Source: Bifidobacteriaceae bacterium (GTDB taxonomy: Bacteria > Actinomycetota > Actinomycetes > Actinomycetales > WQXJ01). From it: a DNA stretch of 45,476 bases. The stretch is taken from NCBI GenBank assembly GCA_031281585.1, contig JAITFE010000031.1, forward strand, positions 1 to 45,476, read 5' to 3'. The translations under genes were made by a program, and so were the position numbers. Of this stretch, positions 35,611-44,145 are shown in pieces. The notes under the pieces are model-generated. The model did no database searches, was not told where the DNA came from, and was given only the letters and a program-made list of their open reading frames with translations. How positions within the stretch are numbered: the first letter of the stretch is position 1; each line of letters begins with the position of its first letter.

Positions 35611-35684
35611 GGCCCAAGTGTACTGCGTGTTAATTCTGTGTTGCCATTCGCCGTTTGTTCTTCCTTTTGCCCCCGCGATGTGGT

Positions 35685-35715
35685 TAGCATCAGACCTGTG
35701 CCGGAACGTTCCGGC
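35685..35715 (+). promoter_or_regulatory. Probable LacI operator and promoter of the second ABC cassette
   Basis: GCCGGAACGTTCCGGC at 35700-35715 is a perfect 16-bp palindrome with the central CG typical of LacI-family operators. A possible -10 element TAGCAT lies at 35685-35690, placing the operator over the expected transcription start. No convincing -35 box is seen. The gene controlled begins at 35754. Confidence 0.7.
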
Positions 35716-35753
35716 TCCAGTTAGCACCAACTATGCCTCAAGAGGAGCCCCAT

Positions 35754-37376
35754 ATGAGCCATCCACGAGCCCTCGTCGCCTTTGGCGCGGCAGGCGCAGT
35801 CGCCATCGCCTTGGTCTCTGGCTGCTCCGGTCCAAGCGAACCGAACCCCAGTGGGTCCGGTGCCACGATCACGACGCCTGGTGCCGAAGAGCCATTCATC
35901 GCTCGAGTCGATCCCAAGGCTCCTTCAGGCGGACAGCTAACCGTTCAGTTAGATTACGACGCCGCCGAACTTGGCGGCCTCGACCCGGCCGCAGCGACCG
36001 TGGCACGGGCGTGGATGATTGAAGGTCTGGTCTACGAAACCCTTGTGAACATCGATGAAAGCCTTTCCCCGGTGCCGGGACTGGCGCTCTCTTGGTCAAG
36101 GCCAGATGATGTCACCTACGTTTTTCAGCTTGACCCGGCCGCGACTTTTTCCAACGGCCGGACCATGACCGCGGAAGATGTGGTCGGCAGTCTTGACCGT
36201 CTCCGCAACAGCGAAAACGTCTGGGCAGCCCAACTCGGGCCGATCACCTCGGTCAGTGTGACCGGTGAGCATGAGGTCACGGTGGTCCTGGCGAGTCCCT
36301 ACACGCCATTCCTGCCGGCGCTGGCCAACACCCCGGCGGCAGTTCTCCCGATCGCGGAGTTGGAGGCTGGCGAATTCGACCCGGTCACCGAAATGCTGGG
36401 GACCGGCCCCTTCGTTGTGGATGAGCACCGCCAGGACGAATACTGGGATTTCTCGCTCAATCCGCATTACGCAGACGAATTGGGCGTCTCCTCGCTGCGC
36501 CTAGACATCGTTGCCGAGGAGACCGCGCGGGTAGCGAGTTTGAAGAACGGCAATTCGGACCTGTCCATCTTCAACTCCGTGGATTCGGTGGGCGAACTGT
36601 CGGCCGCCGGCCTGACTTCGGCAGCGCAGCGGAACACCGACTTCTACTATCTGGTGGTCAACTCGCGTTCGTCCAACGAGAAACTCGCAGACCCGGCGGT
36701 TCGGGCCGCCGTCAACGCCGCCGTAGACCGCGATCAACTGAACGAACTGGTCTTCAACAACCAGTCCGGTGCCACAGGCGTGACCCCGGCCTCGTTGCCG
36801 GACGCCTGCGATCCGGCCGAGTTGCCATCCGCACGGGCGGACATTGAAGGCGCCAAAGCGGTGATCGACGCAATCGGCGGTCTGGACGTGAACCTGATCG
36901 TATACACGGATGAGCCGGTGCTTGCGGAAATGGCCCAGGTGATGCAGCAACAGTTAACGCGAATCGGGGTGACTACGAAGATCGAGCAATACGACTTCGC
37001 GACCTACTCCGCCAAGGTTTACGGGGACCCGTCCGATTTCGATTTGGCTTTGAACTGGTACGCCGGGTACGCCGATCCTTCCATGGTGACCCGCTGGTGG
37101 AGCCCTGACCTGGCTGGATTCTCCAGCGTCTTCATGCGCGGGTCGGACGAACTGGATCGACTGATCGAGGCCGGGGCCGCTACTCCGTCCGGCGAGGCTC
37201 GTGCTCAAGTCCTGACCGACCTCTGCGTCGAGGCTGATGAGGGATCGGAGATGATCGCGCTGCTTGCACGCCCAGCAATCCTCGGTTGGAACGCCGGTGC
37301 CGTCAGCCCCACGTTGGCGGCTCGTGAAGGCTACGGAAACTTCTTGCGCCACATTGCGGAATACCGGGCGAGCTAG
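35754..37376 (+). CDS. Extracellular solute-binding lipoprotein, family 5
   Basis: A 540-residue substrate-binding lipoprotein of an oligopeptide-type importer. The signal peptide (HPRALVAFGAAGAVAIALVSGC) ends in the lipobox LVSGC near residue 24. The mature protein shows the SBP_bac_5 layout: GLDPAAATVARAWMIEGLVYETL, TFSNGRTMTAEDVVGSLDRL, MLGTGPFVVDEH and VRAAVNAAVDRDQLNELVF. ATG 35754 has GAGGAG at good spacing. The upstream in-frame ATG at 35733 would spoil the signal peptide. It differs considerably from the other binding protein in the window (19725-21356), so the two importers probably take different ligands. Confidence 0.91.
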   Translation: MSHPRALVAFGAAGAVAIALVSGCSGPSEPNPSGSGATITTPGAEEPFIARVDPKAPSGGQLTVQLDYDAAELGGLDPAAATVARAWMIEGLVYETLVNIDESLSPVPGLALSWSRPDDVTYVFQLDPAATFSNGRTMTAEDVVGSLDRLRNSENVWAAQLGPITSVSVTGEHEVTVVLASPYTPFLPALANTPAAVLPIAELEAGEFDPVTEMLGTGPFVVDEHRQDEYWDFSLNPHYADELGVSSLRLDIVAEETARVASLKNGNSDLSIFNSVDSVGELSAAGLTSAAQRNTDFYYLVVNSRSSNEKLADPAVRAAVNAAVDRDQLNELVFNNQSGATGVTPASLPDACDPAELPSARADIEGAKAVIDAIGGLDVNLIVYTDEPVLAEMAQVMQQQLTRIGVTTKIEQYDFATYSAKVYGDPSDFDLALNWYAGYADPSMVTRWWSPDLAGFSSVFMRGSDELDRLIEAGAATPSGEARAQVLTDLCVEADEGSEMIALLARPAILGWNAGAVSPTLAAREGYGNFLRHIAEYRAS

Positions 37377-37398
37377 CGGCGCGGGCTCGGGGACGAAC

Positions 37399-38370
37399 AT
37401 GTCGGCGGCGATTACGGTGTTCAAGCGCGTGGGACTCGCGTTGGGCACACTGGTGGCGTCGACAATGGTCGTCTTCGGGGCGATGCGCCTGCTGCCGGGG
37501 AATTACGCCGACTTGATACTGGGGCCTTTCGCTTCGGACGCCGCCAAAGCCGAGGCAACCGCCCGACTGGGGCTGGACCAGTCCGTGGCGGTGCAGTATT
37601 GGCGCTGGCTCACCGCTTTGGCGCGTGGCGATTTCGGCACGTCTTTTGTCAGTGGCACGCCGATCGCCGAAGAACTGGCCCTGCGACTGCCCGTTACGAT
37701 CGCAATAGCCTGCGGAGCAGGGCTGGCGGCGGTCGTGCTGGGGACCGGGTTGGGTTTGATCAGCGCGGTCCACGCCCGCGGCGGCGCTGGAGGTGCCGGG
37801 GGCCGCTTGCTCAGCGCCCTGGGCATCTCGATCCCCGAGTTCGTGTTGGGCGGCGTGGTGGTCTACGCGGTGTCAAGCCTGGGGATCGGGTCGTTGGTCG
37901 GAGCGTTCGCTGCACCGGGCCAGGACTGGCAGGCCTTCGCGCTGTCAATGATCCTGCCGACTGCGGTGCTCTCCGTTTTCTGCGTTTCCGCAACTGCCCG
38001 CACCACGCGCGATGCCGTGCTCTCAGTCTTGGTCGAACCGCACGTCACCGCTTCGGTCTCGCGAGGGGAGACTCCTTGGTTCATCATCCGCCATCACGTC
38101 ATGCGCAACGCCTCAATTCCGGTGCTGACTCAAACTGCCACCATTGTGGCGGGCATGCTCGGCGGCGCCGTCATCGTGGAGTCCGTCTTCGACGTTCCCG
38201 GTGTGGGCTCCTACCTGGTCCAGGCTTTGGGTCGGCGCGATTATGGGGTGGTGCAAGCTGGCGTGGTGCTGGCGGCGGCTGTCTTCTTGGCCTCAGGGCT
38301 GATTGCGGATCTCGCCGCGCTGGCTATCGATCCGAGGCTGCGGTCTTCTGGGCGTGGGAGCAGGCGGTGA
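37399..38370 (+). CDS. Oligopeptide-type ABC permease (DppB-like)
   Basis: A 323-residue membrane subunit with six predicted helices, starting at ATG 37399, 22 bases after the binding-protein gene. It has the loop ATARLGLDQSVAVQYWRWLTALARGDFGTSFVSGTPI, characteristic of DppB. The coupling region VTASVSRGETPWFIIRHHVMRNA and the ending VIVESVFDVPGVGSYLVQAL...AIDPRLR follow. An earlier in-frame ATG at 37264 lies inside the binding-protein gene and is rejected. The stop overlaps the next permease (GTGA). Confidence 0.9.
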   Translation: MSAAITVFKRVGLALGTLVASTMVVFGAMRLLPGNYADLILGPFASDAAKAEATARLGLDQSVAVQYWRWLTALARGDFGTSFVSGTPIAEELALRLPVTIAIACGAGLAAVVLGTGLGLISAVHARGGAGGAGGRLLSALGISIPEFVLGGVVVYAVSSLGIGSLVGAFAAPGQDWQAFALSMILPTAVLSVFCVSATARTTRDAVLSVLVEPHVTASVSRGETPWFIIRHHVMRNASIPVLTQTATIVAGMLGGAVIVESVFDVPGVGSYLVQALGRRDYGVVQAGVVLAAAVFLASGLIADLAALAIDPRLRSSGRGSRR

Positions 38371-39197
38371 GGGCGCGGCGGCGGCCAGACGTGTTGATGA
38401 TTTGCGCCGCGTCGACGCTGGCGATCATGGTGATCGCCACCGTTGCCTGGAAGGTGGCGGGGTTCGGCGGTTCCGCTGAGGAGACTGTCGGCCCGCGCCT
38501 GCAACCGCCGTCCGCGGCTTGGCCGTTGGGCACCGACACTTTGGGTCGTTCTTTGATGCCGCGAGTGCTTGAGGGAATCGGCACCACTCTGGTGCTCTGC
38601 GCGACTGCGGTGGCGGTGTCTGCGGTGTTGAGCGTACTGCTGGGGATGCTGGCCGGGTACTTGGGTGGAGCTGTCAGCGAGGGAGTCTCCCGGTTGGTGG
38701 ATCTGGTGTATGCCTTTCCGGCGCTGGTGCTCGCGATCCTGGTCTCGGCGGTGCTGGGCCCCGGCCGCAAAGCGGCTATCATCGCGATCGTCTTCATCAC
38801 CATCCCGCTGATGACGCGGATGGTGCGAGCCGCCTCCCGAAGCGTGGCCGGGAGGGACTTCGTGACCGTGGCCCGGATAGCAGGAGTCTCAACCCCGCGC
38901 ATTCTGGCCACCCACATCGCCCCCAACATTGCCGGCACAATCGCAATTCAAGTGAGTTACGCCCTGTCTGTGGCGATCCTCGTTGAGGGCGGATTGAGTT
39001 TCCTGGGGTACGGGGTTCAGGTGCCCTCGGCTTCGCTCGGGTCGCTGGTTGGCAACGGAATGGGGCAGCTCACCACGGCGCCTTGGCTGGTGATTGCCCC
39101 GGGAACCGCCCTGGTGGCTTCGATTGTGTCGATCAACGTGATCGGGGACGCCCTCTGCGACCGGTTCGAACCGCGTCAGACCAGGGAGTTGTCGTGA
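38367..39197 (+). CDS. Oligopeptide-type ABC permease (DppC-like)
   Basis: A 276-residue membrane subunit starting at GTG 38367, which overlaps the DppB-like stop by four bases. The DppC signature WPLGTDTLGRSLMPRVLEG lies near residue 50. Five further helices follow, with the coupling region VTVARIAGVSTPRILATHIAPN and a conserved ending LSFLGYGVQVPSASLG. The frame is open far upstream, but that part is the shadow of the DppB-like gene. It forms the translocation pore with the previous protein. Confidence 0.89.
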   Translation: MRARRRPDVLMICAASTLAIMVIATVAWKVAGFGGSAEETVGPRLQPPSAAWPLGTDTLGRSLMPRVLEGIGTTLVLCATAVAVSAVLSVLLGMLAGYLGGAVSEGVSRLVDLVYAFPALVLAILVSAVLGPGRKAAIIAIVFITIPLMTRMVRAASRSVAGRDFVTVARIAGVSTPRILATHIAPNIAGTIAIQVSYALSVAILVEGGLSFLGYGVQVPSASLGSLVGNGMGQLTTAPWLVIAPGTALVASIVSINVIGDALCDRFEPRQTRELS

Positions 39198-39245
39198 TTG
39201 GCGCGCCTCGCGCGACAGGGCACGCCGCCTGTTGCGGGAGCGGTC

Positions 39246-40121
39246 ATGGGTAACGCCGTCGAAGTCCGAGGCCTGCGGCTGGACTACGTCAACGGCCAAC
39301 GCCGCGTCCGGGCCCTGGACGGAGTTGATCTGACACTAGAGCGGGGAAGGGCCGTGGCGATCGTTGGGGAATCCGGTGCCGGCAAATCGACCTTGGCGGC
39401 GGTGATCGGGCGTCTGGAGCCACGGGGCGCCGAACTGGTCGAGGGCCTGGTCCGTGTGGCGGATCTCGACGTGTTCGCGCTGGATCCGGGTGCGAGGCGT
39501 CGGTTCCGCCGTGAGCACGTGGGATACGTTCCACAGGACCCCATCGCCGCGCTTGATCCGACCATGCGGATAGGACGGCAACTGGCGCTGGCCCTCAAAC
39601 TCCACAATTTGCCAGCAAGTCCGGAATGCTGCGGTGCGATGTTGGCAGAAGTGGCCATGGCCGACCCGCAGCGAGTGGCACGGCTCTATCCGCTGGGCCT
39701 GTCCGGCGGCATGGCACAGCGGGTGGCCATTGCCCTGGCGCTGATCGGCAAACCGCAGGTGGTCATCGCAGACGAGCCGACGGCGGCTCTCGACGCCAGC
39801 GTCCGCGAGGAGGTCATAACCCTGTTGTTCCGTAAGGCGCGGGAGATCAATGCGGGCATCCTCTGGCTCAGCCACGACTTGCGGGCGGTGACGCGCTGGT
39901 GCGACGACGTGGCTGTCATGCGCCGGGGTCGGGTGGTGGAACACGGCCCAGCCGCCCGCGTCCTGACTGATCCCTCCCACCCGTACACCCGCCACCTGGT
40001 GGATTCTGATCCTGCCCGAATCAAGCCTGGCCAGAAGCTCGAAGCACTTCGAGGGCCGTTTAGCGACGAGTCTGCGGATGAAGATCCCGATCCATGCGTT
40101 GAGGAGGGCGGCCACCCGTGA
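39246..40121 (+). CDS. Oligopeptide-type ABC transporter ATPase (DppD-like)
   Basis: A 291-residue ATPase. It has Walker A GESGAGKS, Q-loop VPQDPIAALDP, signature LSGGMAQRVA, Walker B VVIADEPTAALD and the switch histidine in LSHDLRAV. The C-terminal oligopeptide-type extension is short and lacks the usual cysteine cluster, unlike the first operon's ATPase at 16773-17774. ATG 39246 is preceded by GGGAG. A TTG at 39198 directly after the previous stop is a less likely start. The stop overlaps the next ATPase (GTGA). Confidence 0.9.
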   Translation: MGNAVEVRGLRLDYVNGQRRVRALDGVDLTLERGRAVAIVGESGAGKSTLAAVIGRLEPRGAELVEGLVRVADLDVFALDPGARRRFRREHVGYVPQDPIAALDPTMRIGRQLALALKLHNLPASPECCGAMLAEVAMADPQRVARLYPLGLSGGMAQRVAIALALIGKPQVVIADEPTAALDASVREEVITLLFRKAREINAGILWLSHDLRAVTRWCDDVAVMRRGRVVEHGPAARVLTDPSHPYTRHLVDSDPARIKPGQKLEALRGPFSDESADEDPDPCVEEGGHP

Positions 40122-40909
40122 GCACAGTCGAGCCCGTCCCCAGGTCCGCCCCGGTAATCGAGTTGAAGGACGTGAGCGTGGCCTTCACTAGCGGCCATGG
40201 CCGCCGCCGGCGCGTTCTGAAGGCGATGGACCGAGTCAACTTGGCCATCCATGCGGGCGAGACGCTCGGCTTGGTCGGCGAATCTGGTTCCGGGAAAACC
40301 ACCACCGCCCAGGTTGCCTTGGGGCTGCGGCGCTGGGATTCGGGAACCGTCACCTTCGCCGGAGAACCCCTCACCCGCCGCCTCCGTGACCGGGCCGGAC
40401 GGGTGGCGGCCGTCTTCCAACACCCGCTGTGGTCACTCGACCCGAAGCACAGCGCCCTCGAAGCCGTCTGCGAACCGCTTCACGTGACGGCTCGCGGCTT
40501 GCCAGCGGCAACGCGGCGAGAGCGGGCGGCGGCCATGTTGCGAGACGTGGGCCTGGGTGAGGACTACGCTCAACGCCGTCCGCACGAGTTGTCAGGCGGC
40601 CAGCGTCAACGGGTCTCGATTGCCCGCGCCCTGGTCACAAACCCTGAGTTCATAGTCTTTGATGAGGCTGTCAGTGCCCTCGACGTCTCGGTGCAGGCCC
40701 AGATCCTGGCCCTGCTCACCGCCTTGCAGAGCCAACATTCGTTTGCCGCCCTGTTTATCTCTCACGACTTGGCTGCTGTGCGTTATGTGTCCCATCACGT
40801 CGCCGTCATGGTCCAAGGCCGGATCGTAGAGCAGTCCGACACCCAAACGTTTTACGCCGGAGCGGCCCATCCCTACTCGAAGCAACTGATTGAGGAGCTC
40901 AACCGATGA
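40118..40909 (+). CDS. Oligopeptide-type ABC transporter ATPase (DppF-like)
   Basis: A 263-residue ATPase partnering the preceding one. It has Walker A GESGSGKT, Q-loop FQHPLWSLDP, signature LSGGQRQRVS, Walker B FIVFDEAVSALD (AVS replacing the usual PTS/PVS) and the switch histidine in ISHDLAAV. GTG 40118 overlaps the preceding stop. The stop overlaps the start of the P1 peptidase gene (ATGA), tying the hydrolase to the transporter in one translational unit. Confidence 0.9.
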   Translation: MSTVEPVPRSAPVIELKDVSVAFTSGHGRRRRVLKAMDRVNLAIHAGETLGLVGESGSGKTTTAQVALGLRRWDSGTVTFAGEPLTRRLRDRAGRVAAVFQHPLWSLDPKHSALEAVCEPLHVTARGLPAATRRERAAAMLRDVGLGEDYAQRRPHELSGGQRQRVSIARALVTNPEFIVFDEAVSALDVSVQAQILALLTALQSQHSFAALFISHDLAAVRYVSHHVAVMVQGRIVEQSDTQTFYAGAAHPYSKQLIEELNR

Positions 40910-41925
40910 CTAACCCCCCGCGCCCTGCCCCGTTCCACGTTGGCCAAGGCGGCCCGACCAACCGGACCGCGCGGCCTAGGGCCAGTTTCAGCGCCGGACG
41001 CGGAGAAGTCGTTTTCGACTTTCCGGGCGTGCGAATCGGCACGGCCGAATACGCCGAGGGTCCCACCGGGGCCACCGTCTTGGCCTTCGAACGTGCCCTG
41101 CCGACTGCTGTCGACCGGCGGGGCGGCGCCATCGGCGCGACCGGTTGCTACCCCGAGAACCACGCCATCTGCCTGGCTGGCGGGTCCGTCTACGGACTGG
41201 CTGCCGCCGCCGGCGTGGCCGAGGCGCTGCTCGAGGAGGACGGTGCTAAAACGGCCTTCGACCAACTCAAGTTGGTCAGCGGAGCGATCATCTACGACTT
41301 CTCGGTCAGGCGCAACGCGGTTTTTCCGGACGCCGCCCTGGGCGCGGCCGCCCTGGCCGCCGCTCGCGAAGGCCGCGCGTCCTTTGGGCGAGTTGGCGGG
41401 GGCATTGGAGCGTCAGTCGGCAAAGTCGATCCCGTGCGCGGCGAATTCGCTGGTCAAGGAGTCGCCTTTGAGCAGGTCGGGCCAGTCAAAGTCCTGGTGG
41501 TGAGTGTGGTCAACGCCGTCGGCGTAGTAGTCGGGCGCGACGGCCGGGTGGTGCGGGGGAATTGCGACCGTGCCACCGGACGAAGGTGCCTGCCGGTCGA
41601 AGACTGGCGTGACGGCATCGGCCGTCTGGAGCCAGTCCGCGTCAGCGGCGGCAACACGACCGTCACGGCCGTCGTGACGAACATCGCCTTGGCGCCGCCG
41701 GATTTGGCGCAGTTTGCGGCGCAAGTGCATTCCTCGATGCACCGCGCCATCCAACCGTTTCACACCGCCCTCGACGGTGACATCCTGTTCGCGGTCACCA
41801 CCGAGGATGTGACCTGGTCGGCATGTCTCGGCAGTGGGTTTGAGGACCAGGCGGCTGTTTCGGTGGCACTGGGTGCCCTTGCCGGCGAGGTCGCCTGGGA
41901 TGCAGTCCTGGCGGCGGTTGACTGA
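40906..41925 (+). CDS. P1/S58-family peptidase, DmpA/BapA-like self-processing Ntn hydrolase
   Basis: A 339-residue enzyme of the DmpA-like fold. In this family an internal peptide bond is cut autocatalytically, freeing the N-terminal Ser/Thr nucleophile of the beta subunit. The substrates of known members are beta-peptides, D-amino acid amides and short peptides with an N-terminal beta-alanine. The nucleophile here is probably Thr251, after Asn250, in SGGNTTVTAVVTN. Other family features are GVRIGTAEYAEGPTGATVL at the start, IGATGCYPENHAICLAGGSVYGLAAA, and GRVGGGIGASVGK. No signal peptide is seen, so it acts on imported substrate in the cytoplasm. It is coupled to the transporter ATPase by a 4-base overlap. 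Confidence 0.88.
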   Translation: MTNPPRPAPFHVGQGGPTNRTARPRASFSAGRGEVVFDFPGVRIGTAEYAEGPTGATVLAFERALPTAVDRRGGAIGATGCYPENHAICLAGGSVYGLAAAAGVAEALLEEDGAKTAFDQLKLVSGAIIYDFSVRRNAVFPDAALGAAALAAAREGRASFGRVGGGIGASVGKVDPVRGEFAGQGVAFEQVGPVKVLVVSVVNAVGVVVGRDGRVVRGNCDRATGRRCLPVEDWRDGIGRLEPVRVSGGNTTVTAVVTNIALAPPDLAQFAAQVHSSMHRAIQPFHTALDGDILFAVTTEDVTWSACLGSGFEDQAAVSVALGALAGEVAWDAVLAAVD

Positions 41926-41928
41926 GCC

Positions 41929-42570
41929 ATGCATACCTTTGCCCAGTTCACCACGGGATCAAGCCACGCGCGCCAGATCATTGCGCGCCATCCGCTGGCT
42001 TTGGTGGTCGCCGTGATCTGTGACGCCTGGCCCGAAGGCGTCCACGTCCCGGTGGTGTTCGCCAATGACGAGGCCCCGGACGCCCCTGTGGTGGGCAGCG
42101 AACTGGTCGGCCACATGGCCCGGTCGAATCCCCTTTTGACGGAATTGCGGCGTGACGGCCGGGCGCTGGCGGTGTTCACCGGGCCGGGCTGTTACGTCTC
42201 GCCAACTGCGACCGGGGTGGAGCCGGACGTTCCTACCTGGGATTACGCGGCCGTCCACGTGCGCGGCAGGGTGGCGATCGTGGACGACGAAGCCGGCTGT
42301 TTGAAGATTGTCACGCGAACGGTCGAGGCGTTCGAGGCCCTCGAACCGGTTCACTGGGACATGGCCGGTTCGCTGACGCTGTTCCGGAGGATTGTCCGCG
42401 ACGCCGTTGGCTTCCGACTGCGCGTGGAGGCAATGGATGAGATGGTCAAAATGAGCCAGGACCTGGCGCCGGAAACCCGACGGCGGATCGCTCAAGCCGC
42501 GAGCGAGCGTGGGGGGGACGGCGCCGAGGTGGCGGAATGGATCAGAAGAACGGGTGGCGAACAGGCTTGA
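41929..42570 (+). CDS. PaiB-like FMN-binding protein
   Basis: A 213-residue protein of the PaiB/negative transcriptional regulator family, a split-barrel flavin-binding fold. Diagnostic parts are HPLALVVAVI, VHVPVVF, LVGHMARSNPLL, ALAVFTGPGCYVSPT and VPTWDYAAVHVRGRV. In Bacillus the family member was linked to repression of sporulation and protease genes. An enzymatic flavin role is equally possible. The N-terminal end differs from typical members, which start with a conserved Tyr-Pro. It starts three bases after the P1 peptidase stop and is the middle gene of the three-gene catabolic tail of the cassette. Confidence 0.8.
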   Translation: MHTFAQFTTGSSHARQIIARHPLALVVAVICDAWPEGVHVPVVFANDEAPDAPVVGSELVGHMARSNPLLTELRRDGRALAVFTGPGCYVSPTATGVEPDVPTWDYAAVHVRGRVAIVDDEAGCLKIVTRTVEAFEALEPVHWDMAGSLTLFRRIVRDAVGFRLRVEAMDEMVKMSQDLAPETRRRIAQAASERGGDGAEVAEWIRRTGGEQA

Positions 42571-43667
42571 AGATACACACTTGGTCGGCTGAGGTGGGTC
42601 AAGCTGATGCCGCTGAGGCCTTCGGCGCTCACTTCGCCTCGTTAATCCAGCGCGCCGTGCGCGAATACCGGTGGCTGTTCGACGTGCTGGGCTTGGAGCC
42701 GGGGACAGTTCGGCGGCTCGCCTTGGAAGGGCTTGACGCGCTTCGAGACTGGGCACCCGACCTGGCGATGGAAGTGCAGGCCTTGGCGCGGGGCGCCGGG
42801 TTGCCTGTGGAGGACGCGGCCATGCTTTCGGCGCGGACCGAAATCCTGGCGGCGGCCTCACGGGGATCCGGCCGCGAGTGTTCGACCGCAGTGCACCTGC
42901 CGGCCGACGGATCGGCGCCGCGCACTCTCCAGACTTGGGATTGGCTCGACTGTGTATGCGGGCACGCGGCTGTTCGCCACATGGCCAGCCCCGGTCCGGG
43001 CAGGCTGGGGTTGTGGATGTTCACCGAAATGGGGCAAATCGGGAAGGTTGGGGTCAACTCCGCCGGTCTGGGCTTGCACTTCAATATCCTGAACCACGAG
43101 TCTGACTCCGGCTTGGCTGGGGTGCCGGTCCACGCCGTGGCGCGGCGCATAGTCGACACGGCCGAAGACTTGGCTGCGGCCACCGAGATCGCTGCTTCGG
43201 CGCGGGTGGCGGCATCGACGGCGATGACTGTCGCTGTGTCGGCGCGGCCCGGCCGCGCGGCTGGAGCCGTGTGCCTGGAGGTCAGCCCCGCGAAGGTCGA
43301 GGTCCTAGGACTGGAAAAGGGGGGCACCCTGGTCCATACCAACCATTTCCTGTCCCCCTCTCTGGCCTGTGGCGACATCAGCCCGCATCTAGCTGAGTCG
43401 CGCGAGCGCTTCACCGAATTGGTTGCCCGAGCAGACGGCGTCAGGGAACCGGACTCGCTCAGGCGAGTGACGGCCCTGGCCGGGCGGGACGCTGGTGGCT
43501 GTCTGACCGTCATGTCCGGTCCGGACACCCCCGCCGAGGAATTCTGGGTCACCAAGGCGACGGTCTGCCTGGAACTGGATCCTCCGGGTTTGGCCTTCTG
43601 CGAGGGCGGCCTGGCCGCAGCCAGCCCTCAGACCTGGCGCCGCATCCCGCCGGCGTCTCCCGTGTGA
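42537..43667 (+). CDS. C45-family autoproteolytic acyltransferase/hydrolase
   Basis: A protein of up to 376 residues in the family of acyl-CoA:6-aminopenicillanic-acid acyltransferase, whose members self-cleave to expose an N-terminal cysteine. The likely nucleophile is Cys115 in GRECSTAVH. The preceding LPVEDAAMLSARTEI and following LQTWDWLD are typical, as are GLWMFTEMGQIGKVGVNSAGLGLHFNIL and the C-terminal VTKATVCLELDPPGLAFC. Members act on N-acyl amino acids, conjugated amides or beta-lactam side chains. The start is uncertain: ATG 42537 (34-base overlap with the PaiB gene) or TTG 42567 (4-base overlap, TTGA), which begins at the conserved KIHTWSAEVG. It ends the cassette. Confidence 0.82.
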   Translation: MDQKNGWRTGLKIHTWSAEVGQADAAEAFGAHFASLIQRAVREYRWLFDVLGLEPGTVRRLALEGLDALRDWAPDLAMEVQALARGAGLPVEDAAMLSARTEILAAASRGSGRECSTAVHLPADGSAPRTLQTWDWLDCVCGHAAVRHMASPGPGRLGLWMFTEMGQIGKVGVNSAGLGLHFNILNHESDSGLAGVPVHAVARRIVDTAEDLAAATEIAASARVAASTAMTVAVSARPGRAAGAVCLEVSPAKVEVLGLEKGGTLVHTNHFLSPSLACGDISPHLAESRERFTELVARADGVREPDSLRRVTALAGRDAGGCLTVMSGPDTPAEEFWVTKATVCLELDPPGLAFCEGGLAAASPQTWRRIPPASPV

Positions 43668-43821
43668 GCAGTGGTGGCGCGCCGCGCTGCACGGGAAACC
43701 TCGCACTGAACCCTTGGGCGCTGAATCTGCTACTTCTTCGGCGCGGGGCGGTGGATGCTGTGCCCCACTCATTTCCAACAACCCCAAACGCAGACTTCCG
43801 TGTACAGACGTTACTGAGAAG

Positions 43822-43852
43822 CCGACCGGGGGACCTCCCCGGCCCCGGTCGG
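43822..43852 (+). terminator. Strong GC hairpin downstream of the second cassette
   Basis: CCGACCGGGG at 43822-43831 pairs perfectly with CCCCGGTCGG at 43843-43852 around an 11-base loop, about 155 bases after the last cassette gene. There is no T run, so it is only a candidate terminator or RNA-stabilising hairpin. Confidence 0.4.
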
Positions 43853-43920
43853 GCTTGGGACGGTCTGGTCCGCTGACCTGCGACGATGCCGCGGGGCGGG
43901 TTGGCGGCATCGGGCGCGGT

Positions 43921-44111
43921 TGTCCGTTTCTCCCCGAAGCGGGGGTTTTCGGCTCGCTTCGGGGAGAAACGGACAGGCGTGGGTTGGGCGCGCCAACGGT
44001 CTGGTCCGCTGACCTGCGACGATGCCGTGTGGCCGGTTGGCGGCATCGGGCGCGGTTGTCCGTTTCTCCCCGAAGCGGGGGTTTTCGGCTAGCTTCGGGG
44101 AGAAACGGACA
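43921..44111. repeat. Palindromic repeat, two further copies at a 136-bp period
   Basis: Copies are at 43921-43975 and 44057-44111, with the same arms and loop as the three copies near 34.2-34.6 kb and the same 136-base spacing. The second copy carries A for C at the loop-closing position of the right arm. The spacer again holds a GATGCCG...CGGCATC hairpin. Confidence 0.92.
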
Positions 44112-44145
44112 GGGGGCCAGCCGACGCGTGGATGAAGGACTCTGA

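Larger units (their letters stand above)
43668..44145. other. Non-coding stretch after the second cassette
   Basis: No gene is seen. A hairpin (43822-43852) and two palindromic units lie here within the right direct repeat. Open frames of 60-165 codons on both strands are produced by the repeats. Confidence 0.65.
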
